Positions 54,080 through 63,225 of a DNA stretch of 64,000 nt are shown piece after piece (position 1 is the stretch's first letter; the number at the start of each line of letters is the position of its first letter). The notes beneath the pieces are model-generated. The model had not been told where the DNA came from, did not search any database, and was given only the letters and a program-made list of their open reading frames with translations. The stretch comes from Treponema sp. (lineage in GTDB: Bacteria > Spirochaetota > Spirochaetia > Treponematales > Treponemataceae). Position numbers and translations under genes: made by a program. The DNA lies in the NCBI GenBank assembly GCA_017616165.1, contig JAFZYR010000013.1, positions 20,562 to 84,561 of the forward strand, read 5' to 3'.

Positions 54080-55180
54080 ATGTCAAATGTTAGTTCAACT
54101 CCGATGGATACATCGGAAAAGATGAAGGCGCTCGAAGCAGCAAGACTGCAGATTGAAAAGCAGTTTGGTCAGGGTGCTTTGATGAAGCTCGGTGATAAGG
54201 CAGATGCAACAGGAATCGATGTAATTCCATCCGGTTCAATTCTGCTGGACGAAGCTCTTGGGATCGGCGGATATCCGCGCGGTCGTGTAATCGAAATGTA
54301 CGGACCAGAAAGCTCTGGTAAGACAACTCTTGCACTGCATGCAATTGCAGAGGCACAGAAGCTCGGTGGTGTTGCAGCATTCGTAGATGCAGAGCACGCA
54401 CTTGATCCTGTTTATGCAAAGAATCTTGGCGTAAACATTGACGAGCTTTGGGTGTCTCAGCCGGACACAGGTGAGCAGGCTCTTGAAATTACAGAGAACC
54501 TTGTTCGCAGTGGCGCAGTAGACATTGTTGTTGTAGACTCTGTTGCAGCCCTTACACCTGAAAAAGAAATCGAAGGTGAAATGGGTGATGCAGTAATGGG
54601 TATGCAGGCACGTCTTATGAGCCAGGCCTTGCGCAAGCTTACAGCAGTAATCGGTAAGTCAAACTGTATCGTTGTATTCATCAACCAGATCCGTATGAAG
54701 ATTGGCGTAATGTTCGGTAACCCTGAAACAACAACCGGTGGACAGGCACTCAAGTTCTATTCATCTGTTCGTCTGGAAATCCGCCGCATCGAAACAATCG
54801 ACGGTAAGGGTGATGAGGATGCTCTTGGAAACAGAGTACGCGTAAAGGTTGTAAAGAACAAGGTTGCGCCTCCGTTCCGCAAGTGCGAAATCGACATCTA
54901 CTTTGGTAAAGGTATTTCCAAGTCTGCAAGCTTGCTTGATTCTGCCGTTAAGCACGGAATTATCGACAAGCGCGGTGCATGGTACACAATGGGCGAAGAA
55001 AAAATCGGCCAGGGTAAGGAAAATGCAGTTGCCTACATCGAAGGTAACCCTCAGCTTGCCCAGGATATCGAAAACAAGATTCGCGCCGAAGTTTTCCCGG
55101 GCCAGGTTTTCAAAGACAAGGAAGGTAATCCTATTGAACCTGCTGCGCCAAAACCTGCAGTTGCACCAGCTGAAGAGTAA
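54080..55180 (+). CDS. recA: Recombinase RecA
   Basis: 366 residues. Walker [10 protein letters not shown] near residue 75, [20 protein letters not shown] (loop 2 region) and the typical C-terminus with a Pro/Ala tail. It drives strand exchange and the coprotease activity that would trigger cleavage of the LexA/CI-type repressor at 13.4 kb. GGAGG lies 12-16 nt before the ATG. No copy of the AAATAACC/GGTTATTT inverted repeat is seen upstream, so that repressor does not visibly control recA. Confidence 0.98.
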   Translation: MSNVSSTPMDTSEKMKALEAARLQIEKQFGQGALMKLGDKADATGIDVIPSGSILLDEALGIGGYPRGRVIEMYGPESSGKTTLALHAIAEAQKLGGVAAFVDAEHALDPVYAKNLGVNIDELWVSQPDTGEQALEITENLVRSGAVDIVVVDSVAALTPEKEIEGEMGDAVMGMQARLMSQALRKLTAVIGKSNCIVVFINQIRMKIGVMFGNPETTTGGQALKFYSSVRLEIRRIETIDGKGDEDALGNRVRVKVVKNKVAPPFRKCEIDIYFGKGISKSASLLDSAVKHGIIDKRGAWYTMGEEKIGQGKENAVAYIEGNPQLAQDIENKIRAEVFPGQVFKDKEGNPIEPAAPKPAVAPAEE

Positions 55181-55244
55181 TGGATTGCTTCGTCGCGGTG
55201 CTCCTCGCAATGACCGTCATTGCGAGCGAAGCGCGGCAATCCAC
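55181..55244. repeat. Interspersed repeat, family A inverted pair
   Basis: TGGATTGCTTCG ... CTCGCAATGAC then GTCATTGCGAG ... GGCAATCCA, filling the gap between recA and folK-scpA; the two copies can form one long hairpin. Confidence 0.85.
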
Positions 55245-55261
55245 GAATTACAAGGAACAAA

Positions 55262-56617
55262 ATGCAAAGAGTTCTTTTAGGATTAGGTTCAAATAAAAGT
55301 TTCATGGGTAAGGCGCCGCTCGAATTATTGCAGTGTGCCTGCCGTGAGCTTGTAAAAATCCTGGACTCTCCGCGTTTTTCTTCGGTCTACAAAACACGTG
55401 CCATGTATGTAGAAGATCAGGACGATTTTTACAACATGGCAGCGTGCGGCTTTGTGGACGACAAGCTTACAGCACACGACCTGCTTAAAAAAATCAATCA
55501 GATAGAAGCCGAATATGGCCGCGACCGTGACAAGGAAATCCGCTTTGGTCCGCGCCCGCTTGATATAGACATAGAGCTTTTCGGCGACCAGACAATCAAC
55601 ACTCCGGATTTACAAATTCCTCATCCGCGCATGCACGAAAGAGCCTTTGTGCTTGTTCCAAGCCTTGAGATTTTAACCGATTCTGCCGATATTCAAATAA
55701 GAGAAAAATACACTGCTTATTTGTCTTCCCTTGATTTACGGGATGGTAGCGGTGAAATTGAACAGGTGGCGGTTATGAGCGACAATTTTGAAATTAAAGA
55801 AAGAGAAAACACAGGTGCAGCAGTTACTGCAACAGCAGAAGCAGATAAAAAGCATCATGCCTACAGGGCAGGGGAGTTTGAAGGTCCTCTTGATTTGCTC
55901 TGGTCCTTAATCCGCGAAAGCAAGGTAAATATTTACGATATCCCTATTGCTCAGATTACAGAGCAGTATCTTGAATACCTTGATTATGCTGTTCAGACAG
56001 ACCTTGGCGACCTTTCCGAATTCTACAGCTGGGCCGCAAAGCTCATTTACATAAAAAGCCGCATGCTTTTGCCTGTTGAATTTAATTATGATGACGACGA
56101 AGACGAAGATCCACGCCAGGAGCTTGTAGATAAGCTCATTGAATATCAGAAATTTAAGAAGCTTTCTTCTTTGCTCGAAGACCAGGAGGACCAGTCTGAA
56201 TGGAACTTTGAACGCAAAAAGATTGAACGCGTGCTTCCTTTTGAAGAAAGCGACGACATGTGGGAAGAAATAGACACCTGGGAGCTTTTGCAGCAGATGC
56301 AGAGTCTCTTTAAGTCTATGATGGGCCAGTACTCCAACGAAAAAATCCTTAACATGTACGAGGAAATCTCGGTAAACGAAAAAATCACCTTGATGAACGA
56401 GCTCCTCGAAGATAAAAAAGAATGTATGTTCACAGATTTGCTCACCCGCAAGGGCAACGAAATGGACGTAATCTGCGCCTTCATGGCCATTCTCGAAGCC
56501 GTAAAATTTAAAATGATAACCATCTTCCAAAATAAGCTGTTTGGTGATATAAAGATATGTGCCAGGGAAGATAATATCGGTTATATCCCTGACGAAGAAG
56601 AATTAACAACTAATTAG
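55262..56617 (+). CDS. Fusion of FolK (HPPK) and ScpA
   Basis: 451 residues from the ATG at 55262 (AAGGA upstream); an in-frame start at 55220 translates only repeat sequence. Residues 1-160 are HPPK (VLLGLGSNKSF, FGPRPLDIDIELF, PHPRMHERAFVL), which pyrophosphorylates hydroxymethyl-dihydropterin in folate synthesis. After a 35-residue linker, residues 197-451 are ScpA (AGEFEGPLDLLWSLIRESKV, KLIYIKSRMLLP), the kleisin of the SMC condensin. The frame is uninterrupted. scpB follows, so the condensin pairing is kept and the folate enzyme is the added part. Confidence 0.93.
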   Translation: MQRVLLGLGSNKSFMGKAPLELLQCACRELVKILDSPRFSSVYKTRAMYVEDQDDFYNMAACGFVDDKLTAHDLLKKINQIEAEYGRDRDKEIRFGPRPLDIDIELFGDQTINTPDLQIPHPRMHERAFVLVPSLEILTDSADIQIREKYTAYLSSLDLRDGSGEIEQVAVMSDNFEIKERENTGAAVTATAEADKKHHAYRAGEFEGPLDLLWSLIRESKVNIYDIPIAQITEQYLEYLDYAVQTDLGDLSEFYSWAAKLIYIKSRMLLPVEFNYDDDEDEDPRQELVDKLIEYQKFKKLSSLLEDQEDQSEWNFERKKIERVLPFEESDDMWEEIDTWELLQQMQSLFKSMMGQYSNEKILNMYEEISVNEKITLMNELLEDKKECMFTDLLTRKGNEMDVICAFMAILEAVKFKMITIFQNKLFGDIKICAREDNIGYIPDEEELTTN

Positions 56618-56629
56618 AGCCAATAAATT

Positions 56630-56727
56630 GTCATTGCGAGGACACAAAGCGTAGCGGAGTGGACGTGGCAATCCATTTAGTAGAATGCCTTTGTGTACAT
56701 GGATTGCCACGCTTCGCTCGCAATGAC
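56630..56727. repeat. Interspersed repeat, family A inverted pair with 24-nt spacer
   Basis: GTCATTGCGAG ... GGCAATCCA (56630-56675) and TGGATTGCC ... GCAATGAC (56700-56727) face each other between folK-scpA and scpB. The right copy translates as PRFARND in the scpB frame upstream of the true start. Confidence 0.85.
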
Positions 56728-56757
56728 GGACTTTTTTTTGGTAATCTTGAGGACCCC

Positions 56758-57297
56758 ATGGAATTCAATAAAGAAACCGCGTTATGTGAGACAGTTTTAT
56801 TTTTGGAAAGTGAACCAGTTACTTTAAAAGGCCTTGCCGGTAAGGCACAGCTTTCAGAGGAAGTAACAGAAAAATGTCTCGAAAATCTTAAAGAAAAATA
56901 TAGTGCAGAAAACTCCGGCATTGAGCTTGTAATGATTACTGGCGGCTGGTGTCTTGTACCTAAAAAGGAATACTGGGCTGTGCTTAAGGAACAGTACGGC
57001 TCTAAAAGAGAAGGCCGCCTTTCCCGCTCGGCACTCGAAACTCTTTCTATTATTGCATACTCTCAGCCAATCACCCGTGCAGAAATTGAAGCAATCCGCG
57101 GAGTTGGCGTAGACAATATGATCCGTCTGCTGCTTGAACGCAACTTAATCAAGGAAGTTGGAAAAAAAGAAGCACCTGGCCGCCCGACACTTTTTGGAAC
57201 AACAAAGGAATTCCTGCGCCTGTTCCAGCTTAACTCAATCAGTGAGCTGCCAAAGCTCGACGAAGACGATCAGGAGAGATTCGAACTTGCCCGCTAG
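56758..57297 (+). CDS. scpB: Condensin accessory protein ScpB
   Basis: 179 residues from the ATG at 56758 (GAGG upstream). Two winged-helix domains are visible; RSALETLSIIAYSQPITRAE and IRGVGVDNMIRLLLERNLI followed by GRPTLFGTTKEFL are the ScpB signature. It binds ScpA and regulates the SMC ring in chromosome segregation. It overlaps rluB by 11 bp. Confidence 0.95.
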   Translation: MEFNKETALCETVLFLESEPVTLKGLAGKAQLSEEVTEKCLENLKEKYSAENSGIELVMITGGWCLVPKKEYWAVLKEQYGSKREGRLSRSALETLSIIAYSQPITRAEIEAIRGVGVDNMIRLLLERNLIKEVGKKEAPGRPTLFGTTKEFLRLFQLNSISELPKLDEDDQERFELAR

Positions 57298-58024
57298 TAC
57301 AAACGACGCACCAGCAGAAAAAACTCGTCTTCAGGCCTTTCTTGCACATTGTGGAGTTGCAAGCCGCCGCGCCTGCGAGCAGATTATTCTGGATGGCCGC
57401 GTAAGTGTAAACGGAGCTGTTGTTACCGAGCTTGGCACAAAGGTAGGGCAGAACGACAAGGTTTGTGTAGACGGCAAGCCTGTTCATCTTGAAAACCGCA
57501 AATGCTATGTTTTATTGAATAAACCCGCCGGCTTTGTCTGTTCATCCAGCGACGAAAAGGGCCGCAAGATTGCCGCAGACCTCCTGCGCGACAGCTACAA
57601 GGAACGTCTGTACAACGTAGGCCGTCTGGACATGTACAGCAAGGGCATGATTTTGTTTACAAACGACGGTGACTTTGCCGCCAAGCTTAGTCACCCGTCA
57701 AGCCAGATAGAAAAAGAATATATAGTAGAAACAAGCCAGGATGTAAGCGAAGAAGCCGCCAGAAAGTTTGAGCATGGACTACGCATAGACAACGTTTTTT
57801 ATAAATGTGTTCGCTGCGAAGTCCTAAAGCCTCGCAAAATCCGCATAGTTTTAATCGAAGGCAAAAACCGCGAAATCCGCCGCATGCTCGAAAGTCAGAA
57901 CATCGGCACCCGATCTCTTGTCCGCGTTCGCATAGGTAACGTAAACCTCGACGATCTGCGCCCTGGTGAGCACAGAGACCTGACTCCGGCAGAAGTGAAG
58001 GGGCTTCTGGAGCTTTGCTGCTAG
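57287..58024 (+). CDS. rluB: 23S rRNA pseudouridine synthase, RluB type
   Basis: 245 residues from the TTG at 57287, which has AGGAGAG 9 nt upstream; a further-upstream ATG (57158) lies deep in scpB in another frame and is rejected. An S4 RNA-binding domain (RLQAFLAHCGVASRRACEQI) precedes the RsuA/RluB catalytic domain with the catalytic Asp in VGRLDMYSKGMI and KNREIRRMLES. It makes one pseudouridine in 23S rRNA. The scpA-scpB-rluB order is common in bacteria. Confidence 0.93.
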   Translation: MPASTNDAPAEKTRLQAFLAHCGVASRRACEQIILDGRVSVNGAVVTELGTKVGQNDKVCVDGKPVHLENRKCYVLLNKPAGFVCSSSDEKGRKIAADLLRDSYKERLYNVGRLDMYSKGMILFTNDGDFAAKLSHPSSQIEKEYIVETSQDVSEEAARKFEHGLRIDNVFYKCVRCEVLKPRKIRIVLIEGKNREIRRMLESQNIGTRSLVRVRIGNVNLDDLRPGEHRDLTPAEVKGLLELCC

Positions 58025-58031
58025 GCCTTGT

Positions 58032-58061
58032 TTGACAAATTCAAAAAAACTGTATTATAAT
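58032..58061 (+). promoter_or_regulatory. Promoter of the SARP-like gene, leaderless
   Basis: TTGACA (58032-58037), 18-nt spacer, TATAAT (58056-58061); the GTG start is 7 nt after the -10 box. Confidence 0.7.
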
Positions 58062-58068
58062 TTTCGTT

Positions 58069-59100
58069 GTGAAAACTTTGATTAATGGTTACCGCGAACG
58101 TTATTATATTTCAAGGGCAGACCTTGCCAATGCTGCCGAAACAAACCGTCTGCATGCTCTTGTTGTAAGTCCTATTCTTTTTGTTTTTGGTTTTGGCGAC
58201 TTAATTTTTCTTTTTGCTTTTTATCACGACAGTCTGCGCGAGCATCTTGTTTCCTTTATTTATTTTGGTGTATTTACACTTTTTAGTTTTATCGCATTTA
58301 TTTATTCACGCTGGTCACAAAAGCTTACACGCGAAAAAGCCTATATTCATAAAACCATTCCATTTTACATGCTTTTTTCAACAGGAATAGCCGCCGGTGT
58401 TTATAATTTTTATATTCTGGGACAGCCGTTTAATGGAGTTGTAACCTACTGTCTTACAGGTTTTACTGCCTTGCTGGCTTTTTCTTTTTCACCTTTTTAC
58501 TATACGCTGTTTTTGAGTATAGGCTTTTGTTTTCTGGCAAAAGGTGTGTATTTAAACTTTGGACTTTCCGGTCTTCTTGATACAATAGTTGCTGTATTGC
58601 TCATGTTCTGTTTTGCACTGTATAAGCGTAGAACAGAAAAAAAATACATAATGCTTCTTAAAAAGCAGAAGAAAAGTCTTGTTGCAAAAACCTTTGGAAA
58701 TTTCACTCTGCTTTACGAAAACACGGTCATCAAATTTTCCAGATCCAAATCGCCTGAGCTTCTGGCCTATCTTATATACAAAAACGGAAGCTCAGTTCAG
58801 ACAAAGGAGCTGCTTTCGGTGCTTTATGGCGACCATGCCGATTCAGAACGTTACGGTGCAAGCCTGCGCAACCTTATTGTAGATGTAAAGCACACACTTG
58901 CCGATCTTGAAATCCAGAAATTCTTTATTGCAGAATACAATAACTTCCGCATCAACCCGGAGGTTATACGCTGCGACTACTACGATTTTCTTGCCGGCGA
59001 CCCCGATGCCATCAAACAGTTTGCCGGTGAGTTTATGTCCCAATACAGCTGGGCCGAACAAACCACCGGCTTTTTGGAAATGAAGGCCTTGAAAAAATAA
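58069..59100 (+). CDS. Membrane-anchored SARP/BTAD-like regulator
   Basis: 343 residues with a GTG start. Six or seven hydrophobic segments fill about residues 27-185 (LHALVVSPILFVFGFGDLIF, FIYFGVFTLFSFIAFIY). A cytoplasmic domain follows: VAKTFGNFTLLYENTVIKFS, RSKSPELLAYLIYKNG, LRNLIVDVKHTLADL and CDYYDFLAGD with MSQYSWAEQTT. This pattern matches the winged-helix/TPR part of SARP-type (BTAD) response proteins found in treponemes and clostridia, normally linked to a receiver domain. Here it is joined to membrane helices, so it is probably a one-component membrane sensor-regulator. The ligand and targets are unknown. Confidence 0.75.
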   Translation: MKTLINGYRERYYISRADLANAAETNRLHALVVSPILFVFGFGDLIFLFAFYHDSLREHLVSFIYFGVFTLFSFIAFIYSRWSQKLTREKAYIHKTIPFYMLFSTGIAAGVYNFYILGQPFNGVVTYCLTGFTALLAFSFSPFYYTLFLSIGFCFLAKGVYLNFGLSGLLDTIVAVLLMFCFALYKRRTEKKYIMLLKKQKKSLVAKTFGNFTLLYENTVIKFSRSKSPELLAYLIYKNGSSVQTKELLSVLYGDHADSERYGASLRNLIVDVKHTLADLEIQKFFIAEYNNFRINPEVIRCDYYDFLAGDPDAIKQFAGEFMSQYSWAEQTTGFLEMKALKK

Positions 59101-59119
59101 AGACCTGGTACAATGTTCC

Positions 59120-62100
59120 TTACTGCTTTTGCTTGATGTCTGTCATTGCGGTTGAACCATCTGCAAAATGGAAAATTGTGGTGTACCAGAAACCTTTTGG
59201 AACTGGTTTAAAATTTTCACTGCCATAGGTTTCGTTTGCAACAAGGTACCACTCGTCTGCATTAGGATTGTTTTCTGTATTTACATTATCAACGGTATAA
59301 ATACTATGCGAATTATCTTCATTAATGTTTTTATTAAGAAGCATTACTCCTGTTTCGACACCCTTGTTTTCCCAGATTCGGACAGCATTGTCATCATTTT
59401 TTGATGTTGTAAGCGGTACATCCGAATACATTGTATGAGCAAAAACGGGTCTGTCACTCATAACCTGAATGCCGTTTATTCCTTCGATACAGATTTTAGT
59501 GTAACAGGTTTTGTCATTTGTCCCGCAATAAAAGTAATCTATATAGTAAGAACCTTTATCACCCCATTCCGGTTCTGGTTGATCTTCTTGAATGAAATCC
59601 GGGAATTGGATATATGAGCGTAAACGAACCCAGGAACCACAGTCAGAATCATCAGCGTTTACTGCAAACTGATTTATGGAAATTGTATAATAGGTTTTAT
59701 TTCCGGAAGTATGTTTTTCATAATTTCCTTGTGAAAGATACGATCCTAAAAGTGTCTGCGAACCGTTGTTACTACTCCATTTATTATTAAAATACTGAGG
59801 GTATTTTTTGAGGAAGTCAATGTATGTAACAATGGAAGGATTGCCTTGAATGTTTCCCGATCCCGGATCTTCGGTTTCGGTAACTATTACTTCCGGATTG
59901 TTTTTTGTATTAAGAGTAAATTTCCATTCATTAAAAACTGATGATATATTGGAATCATCAGGAGGTGAAAAAGTAGTAACACGTTCACATTTCCATGGTA
60001 ATTCACCCTTACTCAAAATAAGTGCAGATTTTGAATGAATTGCGGTATTTCCCATTTTATCTGCAGCTGCTACAACAATTGTATAATAACCGTCCTCTGT
60101 GTTTCCAAAAGGAATGCCTATTGTTTGTTCATCAGTGGTCATATAGTCTCCGTCGTCTCCGAAGAAAACCGGTCTGTAATACATTGTTTTTTTGTATGAA
60201 GAATAATATTTTTCCAGATCTTCCAGACTAAAAACTCTTGTTCCCTGCGAAAGCTTCGTATCGGAATTAGGAATAATGTAATATGAAAGAATGCTCTGTT
60301 TATCAAGGTTGTTGTGGCTGTCTGAAATACCCGAAGGAATATACAAGCCTCCCTGCATATACTGTGAATTATAGCCTATAGTTCCATTCGACTCCTGTTC
60401 CAGACTAAACTCCGGGCTTTTGAAATCCGCATCCAATTTATAAAGCTCGCAAAGGAAACCGTTTTCTATGTTTTGAAGAGTCAATCCTTGTTTGCTCTGG
60501 AATAATGGTTTTGGTCTATACCATTTTTCTTCTGAAATAGAATAAGCTTCGATTTGAATTCCAAAGCCTAAGCTTTGTTCCGGGGCCTCTGAAGGCTGAG
60601 AATAAATAACCGGAGAAGAGGAAACAACAACACTTTTTATTTTATAAGGGGGTTCCGTTTCTGGTATGATTTCGAACTGATAAAACTTGAAAATGTAATC
60701 AGCTTTATTAAAACCATTTCTAAGGTAATTTGAAACTTCTACTTTACACAGCTTTGTTTTTTGCAAAGGAGTTATCTTTACAGTAACACTTTCACTTATT
60801 GGACCATAATCAGCTATAGGGGCTTCTGCATCAGGTATAGCATCGCTTAATGTTACTTGGCCAAAAATAAAAAGTGGAGGCTCTTGTCCTTCCGAAGTAG
60901 TAGAACCAATTTGTGATTCACCATTTTCCGGATCTTCGTTCCAATGATCTATTGTATACTGTATATAATTAGAACTGATTGGGGCAGTTATATCACCAAA
61001 GTTTGGTATCATATATGCTTTTATGACGCCTTCCGGATGCTTCGTATAATCTTCAATTCCATTCCAAATCTTGTATTCCTCAGTAACTATCTTTGAATAA
61101 TTTTTTACATCATATACTTCATTATTATCGTTCTTATATGTCAGCTCATACTGAACAAAATAAGCCGGCATTACACTAGCACTACCTATGACGGCTTCTG
61201 AATTGCCAACCGCACACATTGACGGTATTAAGTCAGAATTTTCAAAATCAAACCCTCTGGTAGTGCTAATAACTATTTTAAGTCTTGGAGCTATTGTTTT
61301 TATTATTTCTTTAGTATTTCCTATGCTGTCGGTAGCAACAATCTTAACATAAACAACCTGGTCCACATCTCTTTTAAATGTGTATGCACCGTTTTGCTTA
61401 ACTATAGGACCAGTTGTAATTGATTCGGCTGTATAACTCCAGTATAAATCAAAATTGTAAGGAGTATAGGCTGCTGTTACTGAATTAATGTCAGTAGCAG
61501 TGGCAGCTTGTGCTTCATCAAGATAATAAACATCACAACAGTTTTCTTCTATAATTAATGAAACAGTTTGTATATTGTTTACAACAGAATTATTCAATTC
61601 AGTAATGTAATCAAATCTGTCCTTAGGACTAACAAGATAAGAACCATCTTGTATAGGAACAAAAAGATCTGAAACATTGTTTTTGAATATAATAGAATCA
61701 TTCCTTATTGTTGTATCTTTAAGCACATAGAACGAAATGGAATTGTTGCTTATATTTCCTGTATTATCGCGGGCAAAGAATTCCAGTTTGATAATGCCGT
61801 CGACTGAAGTTCCAATTGTATAGCTTGAACAAAGTCTTCCTGTTTCATCGCTTTTAGCTGCCGGCTGAGGCTTTGAGGTTATAGTGATATTACCGGTAGC
61901 GGCTCCCTGTGCAGTTTTAATCAGTGTTTCTTTTACGACAAAGCTGCTTACACCGGAACCAATATCTTCTGCATCAAACTCTACATAAACAGAACTGCCG
62001 ACATGGTTTGTATTGTAATTGCCAAAATTTGTTGGGTTGTATGTCCAGTCTGAATAGGCTGTGTTCTTTAATTCTTTATAATATGCTTTTGATTTATCGC

Positions 62101-62920
62101 TAGTAGAATAAACGCTTACCGCTTTCATTTCCGGCTTGTTATTATCTTTTGATTTATTTACGCGGTATTTATGCGAAAATGTTCCGGAGCCATAATTGCC
62201 TTCTTCATCTTTGATAGTCGAAAGGTCAATCGTAACAATAATATCTCTTGTTTCGGCTTTGTCATTTTCTTCCAGAAGCTGTTTTCCATCTGCCACCGGA
62301 ATATACAGCACCTGCGAGTTGGCAGAAAGGTAAGGGGCTCCAAAATAAGAAGAAAGATTTTCACCGGAGCCATCTGTAATGGTTGGAATAAAGAATTCCG
62401 TAATCTCTACAGGTTTATTAAATACAATATTAATTACAGTATCCTGTTCCCAGGCATTTGGATAATTGTCTGGTTTACACTTGTCTGTAAGGACTGCAGG
62501 AATAAGCACACAATCAGGCATAATCAAAATATCATCGCTTTCTTTTACAAGCTTAATTGAAGTTTTGTAAACGCCTCGGGAGCTGTCGCTGTCTATTTCG
62601 GTAAATTCAACACAATCATTAAGACTCTTTGTTTCGTCTGACTTGCTTACGGCTTTAAGGCCCTTGTAAATATAAGTATCCTTTTTTACATTGAATTGAA
62701 CTTCTATTGTATAGCCCAGCTGGCAGCTCTTGTCACCGCTGGAAAGAAAAGAACCCATTGTTGTGTCATTTGAAACAACAATCGTGCAGTTTTTTGCATT
62801 AGCTTTATCAACCATCCGTGTAAGCTGTTCCTGTACGTCACTTCCATTCATAAAGTTTTCGCAGGAAGTAAAAAGGAATAATAAAGCTCCTGTGAGTATG
62901 CAAAGTGTTTTTTTGATCAT
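59120..62920 (-). CDS. Large surface/periplasmic lipoprotein
   Basis: 1266 residues from the ATG at 62920 (GGAGG 6-10 nt upstream). The signal peptide TLCILTGALLFLFTSC has a lipobox with Cys20. The rest is rich in Ser, Thr, Asn, Tyr and beta strands, with several Ig-like or cadherin-like segments (KPVEITEFFIPTITDGSG; VYVKIVATDSIGNTKEIIK; GYYTIVVAAADKMGNTAIHS). No enzyme motif is recognised. It is likely lipid-anchored, possibly surface exposed. Codon use is more AT-rich than in neighbours. Three 20-bp repeats precede the ribosome site. Confidence 0.8.
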   Translation of the reverse strand: MIKKTLCILTGALLFLFTSCENFMNGSDVQEQLTRMVDKANAKNCTIVVSNDTTMGSFLSSGDKSCQLGYTIEVQFNVKKDTYIYKGLKAVSKSDETKSLNDCVEFTEIDSDSSRGVYKTSIKLVKESDDILIMPDCVLIPAVLTDKCKPDNYPNAWEQDTVINIVFNKPVEITEFFIPTITDGSGENLSSYFGAPYLSANSQVLYIPVADGKQLLEENDKAETRDIIVTIDLSTIKDEEGNYGSGTFSHKYRVNKSKDNNKPEMKAVSVYSTSDKSKAYYKELKNTAYSDWTYNPTNFGNYNTNHVGSSVYVEFDAEDIGSGVSSFVVKETLIKTAQGAATGNITITSKPQPAAKSDETGRLCSSYTIGTSVDGIIKLEFFARDNTGNISNNSISFYVLKDTTIRNDSIIFKNNVSDLFVPIQDGSYLVSPKDRFDYITELNNSVVNNIQTVSLIIEENCCDVYYLDEAQAATATDINSVTAAYTPYNFDLYWSYTAESITTGPIVKQNGAYTFKRDVDQVVYVKIVATDSIGNTKEIIKTIAPRLKIVISTTRGFDFENSDLIPSMCAVGNSEAVIGSASVMPAYFVQYELTYKNDNNEVYDVKNYSKIVTEEYKIWNGIEDYTKHPEGVIKAYMIPNFGDITAPISSNYIQYTIDHWNEDPENGESQIGSTTSEGQEPPLFIFGQVTLSDAIPDAEAPIADYGPISESVTVKITPLQKTKLCKVEVSNYLRNGFNKADYIFKFYQFEIIPETEPPYKIKSVVVSSSPVIYSQPSEAPEQSLGFGIQIEAYSISEEKWYRPKPLFQSKQGLTLQNIENGFLCELYKLDADFKSPEFSLEQESNGTIGYNSQYMQGGLYIPSGISDSHNNLDKQSILSYYIIPNSDTKLSQGTRVFSLEDLEKYYSSYKKTMYYRPVFFGDDGDYMTTDEQTIGIPFGNTEDGYYTIVVAAADKMGNTAIHSKSALILSKGELPWKCERVTTFSPPDDSNISSVFNEWKFTLNTKNNPEVIVTETEDPGSGNIQGNPSIVTYIDFLKKYPQYFNNKWSSNNGSQTLLGSYLSQGNYEKHTSGNKTYYTISINQFAVNADDSDCGSWVRLRSYIQFPDFIQEDQPEPEWGDKGSYYIDYFYCGTNDKTCYTKICIEGINGIQVMSDRPVFAHTMYSDVPLTTSKNDDNAVRIWENKGVETGVMLLNKNINEDNSHSIYTVDNVNTENNPNADEWYLVANETYGSENFKPVPKGFWYTTIFHFADGSTAMTDIKQKQ

Positions 62921-62940
62921 CATGTCCTCCAAAAATAAAG

Positions 62941-62993
62941 AACTTTTTTAAATTTTTAATAACTTTTTTAAATCGTTAAAAACATTTTTAAAT
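62941..62993 (-). repeat. Three tandem 20-bp repeats upstream of the lipoprotein gene
   Basis: On the minus strand the unit ATTTAAAAANGTT plus 7 variable nt occurs three times with a period of exactly 20 nt (plus-strand starts 62941, 62961, 62981), ending about 10 nt before the GGAGG. The gap 62933-63286 otherwise holds a possible small peptide gene and the cmk leader. Confidence 0.75.
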
Positions 62994-63021
62994 ACTCTCT
63001 CTCCGCTCACTCCGATGAACG

Positions 63022-63048
63022 ATATTACAGGTTTATTTTTTTTGTCAT
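63022..63048 (-). promoter_or_regulatory. Possible promoter of the large lipoprotein gene
   Basis: ATGACA (63043-63048) and TAATAT (63022-63027) on the minus strand, spacer 15, which is shorter than ideal. Confidence 0.3.
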
Positions 63049-63134
63049 GGGAATGACTGTTTTAGCACAAGAATTGTCTGCAAAAGCAGCATTGCCACCA
63101 GAATAATTATCAGAATAATTTTGTGTATTTCCAT
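63045..63134 (-). CDS. Possible 29-residue single-span membrane peptide
   Basis: The minus-strand frame from the ATG at 63134 encodes a peptide starting MEIHKIILIIILVAMLLL and ending LKQSFP. It is one hydrophobic helix with a basic end, like type I toxin or small regulatory membrane peptides. A TATAAT (63147-63152) is 12 nt before the ATG, with no Shine-Dalgarno. Too short for confidence; it may be chance in an AT-rich gap. Confidence 0.3.
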   Translation of the reverse strand: MEIHKIILIIILVAMLLLQTILVLKQSFP

Positions 63135-63225
63135 AAGTATATGAAAATTATATAAAGGTGAGCGCACACTATGAGCACAAAAAAGCAAAAAAAGCAGCAC
63201 AGAATCAGCACAAACTTAGTAATTA

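Noticed and set aside
55220..55261. N-terminal extension of FolK-ScpA (MRAKRGNPRITRNK)
   Set aside because: Also repeat-derived; AAGGA precedes the ATG at 55262, where HPPK homology begins.
56659..56757. N-terminal extension of ScpB containing PRFARND
   Set aside because: It is translation of the interspersed repeat; a ribosome site and the conserved protein start lie at 56758.
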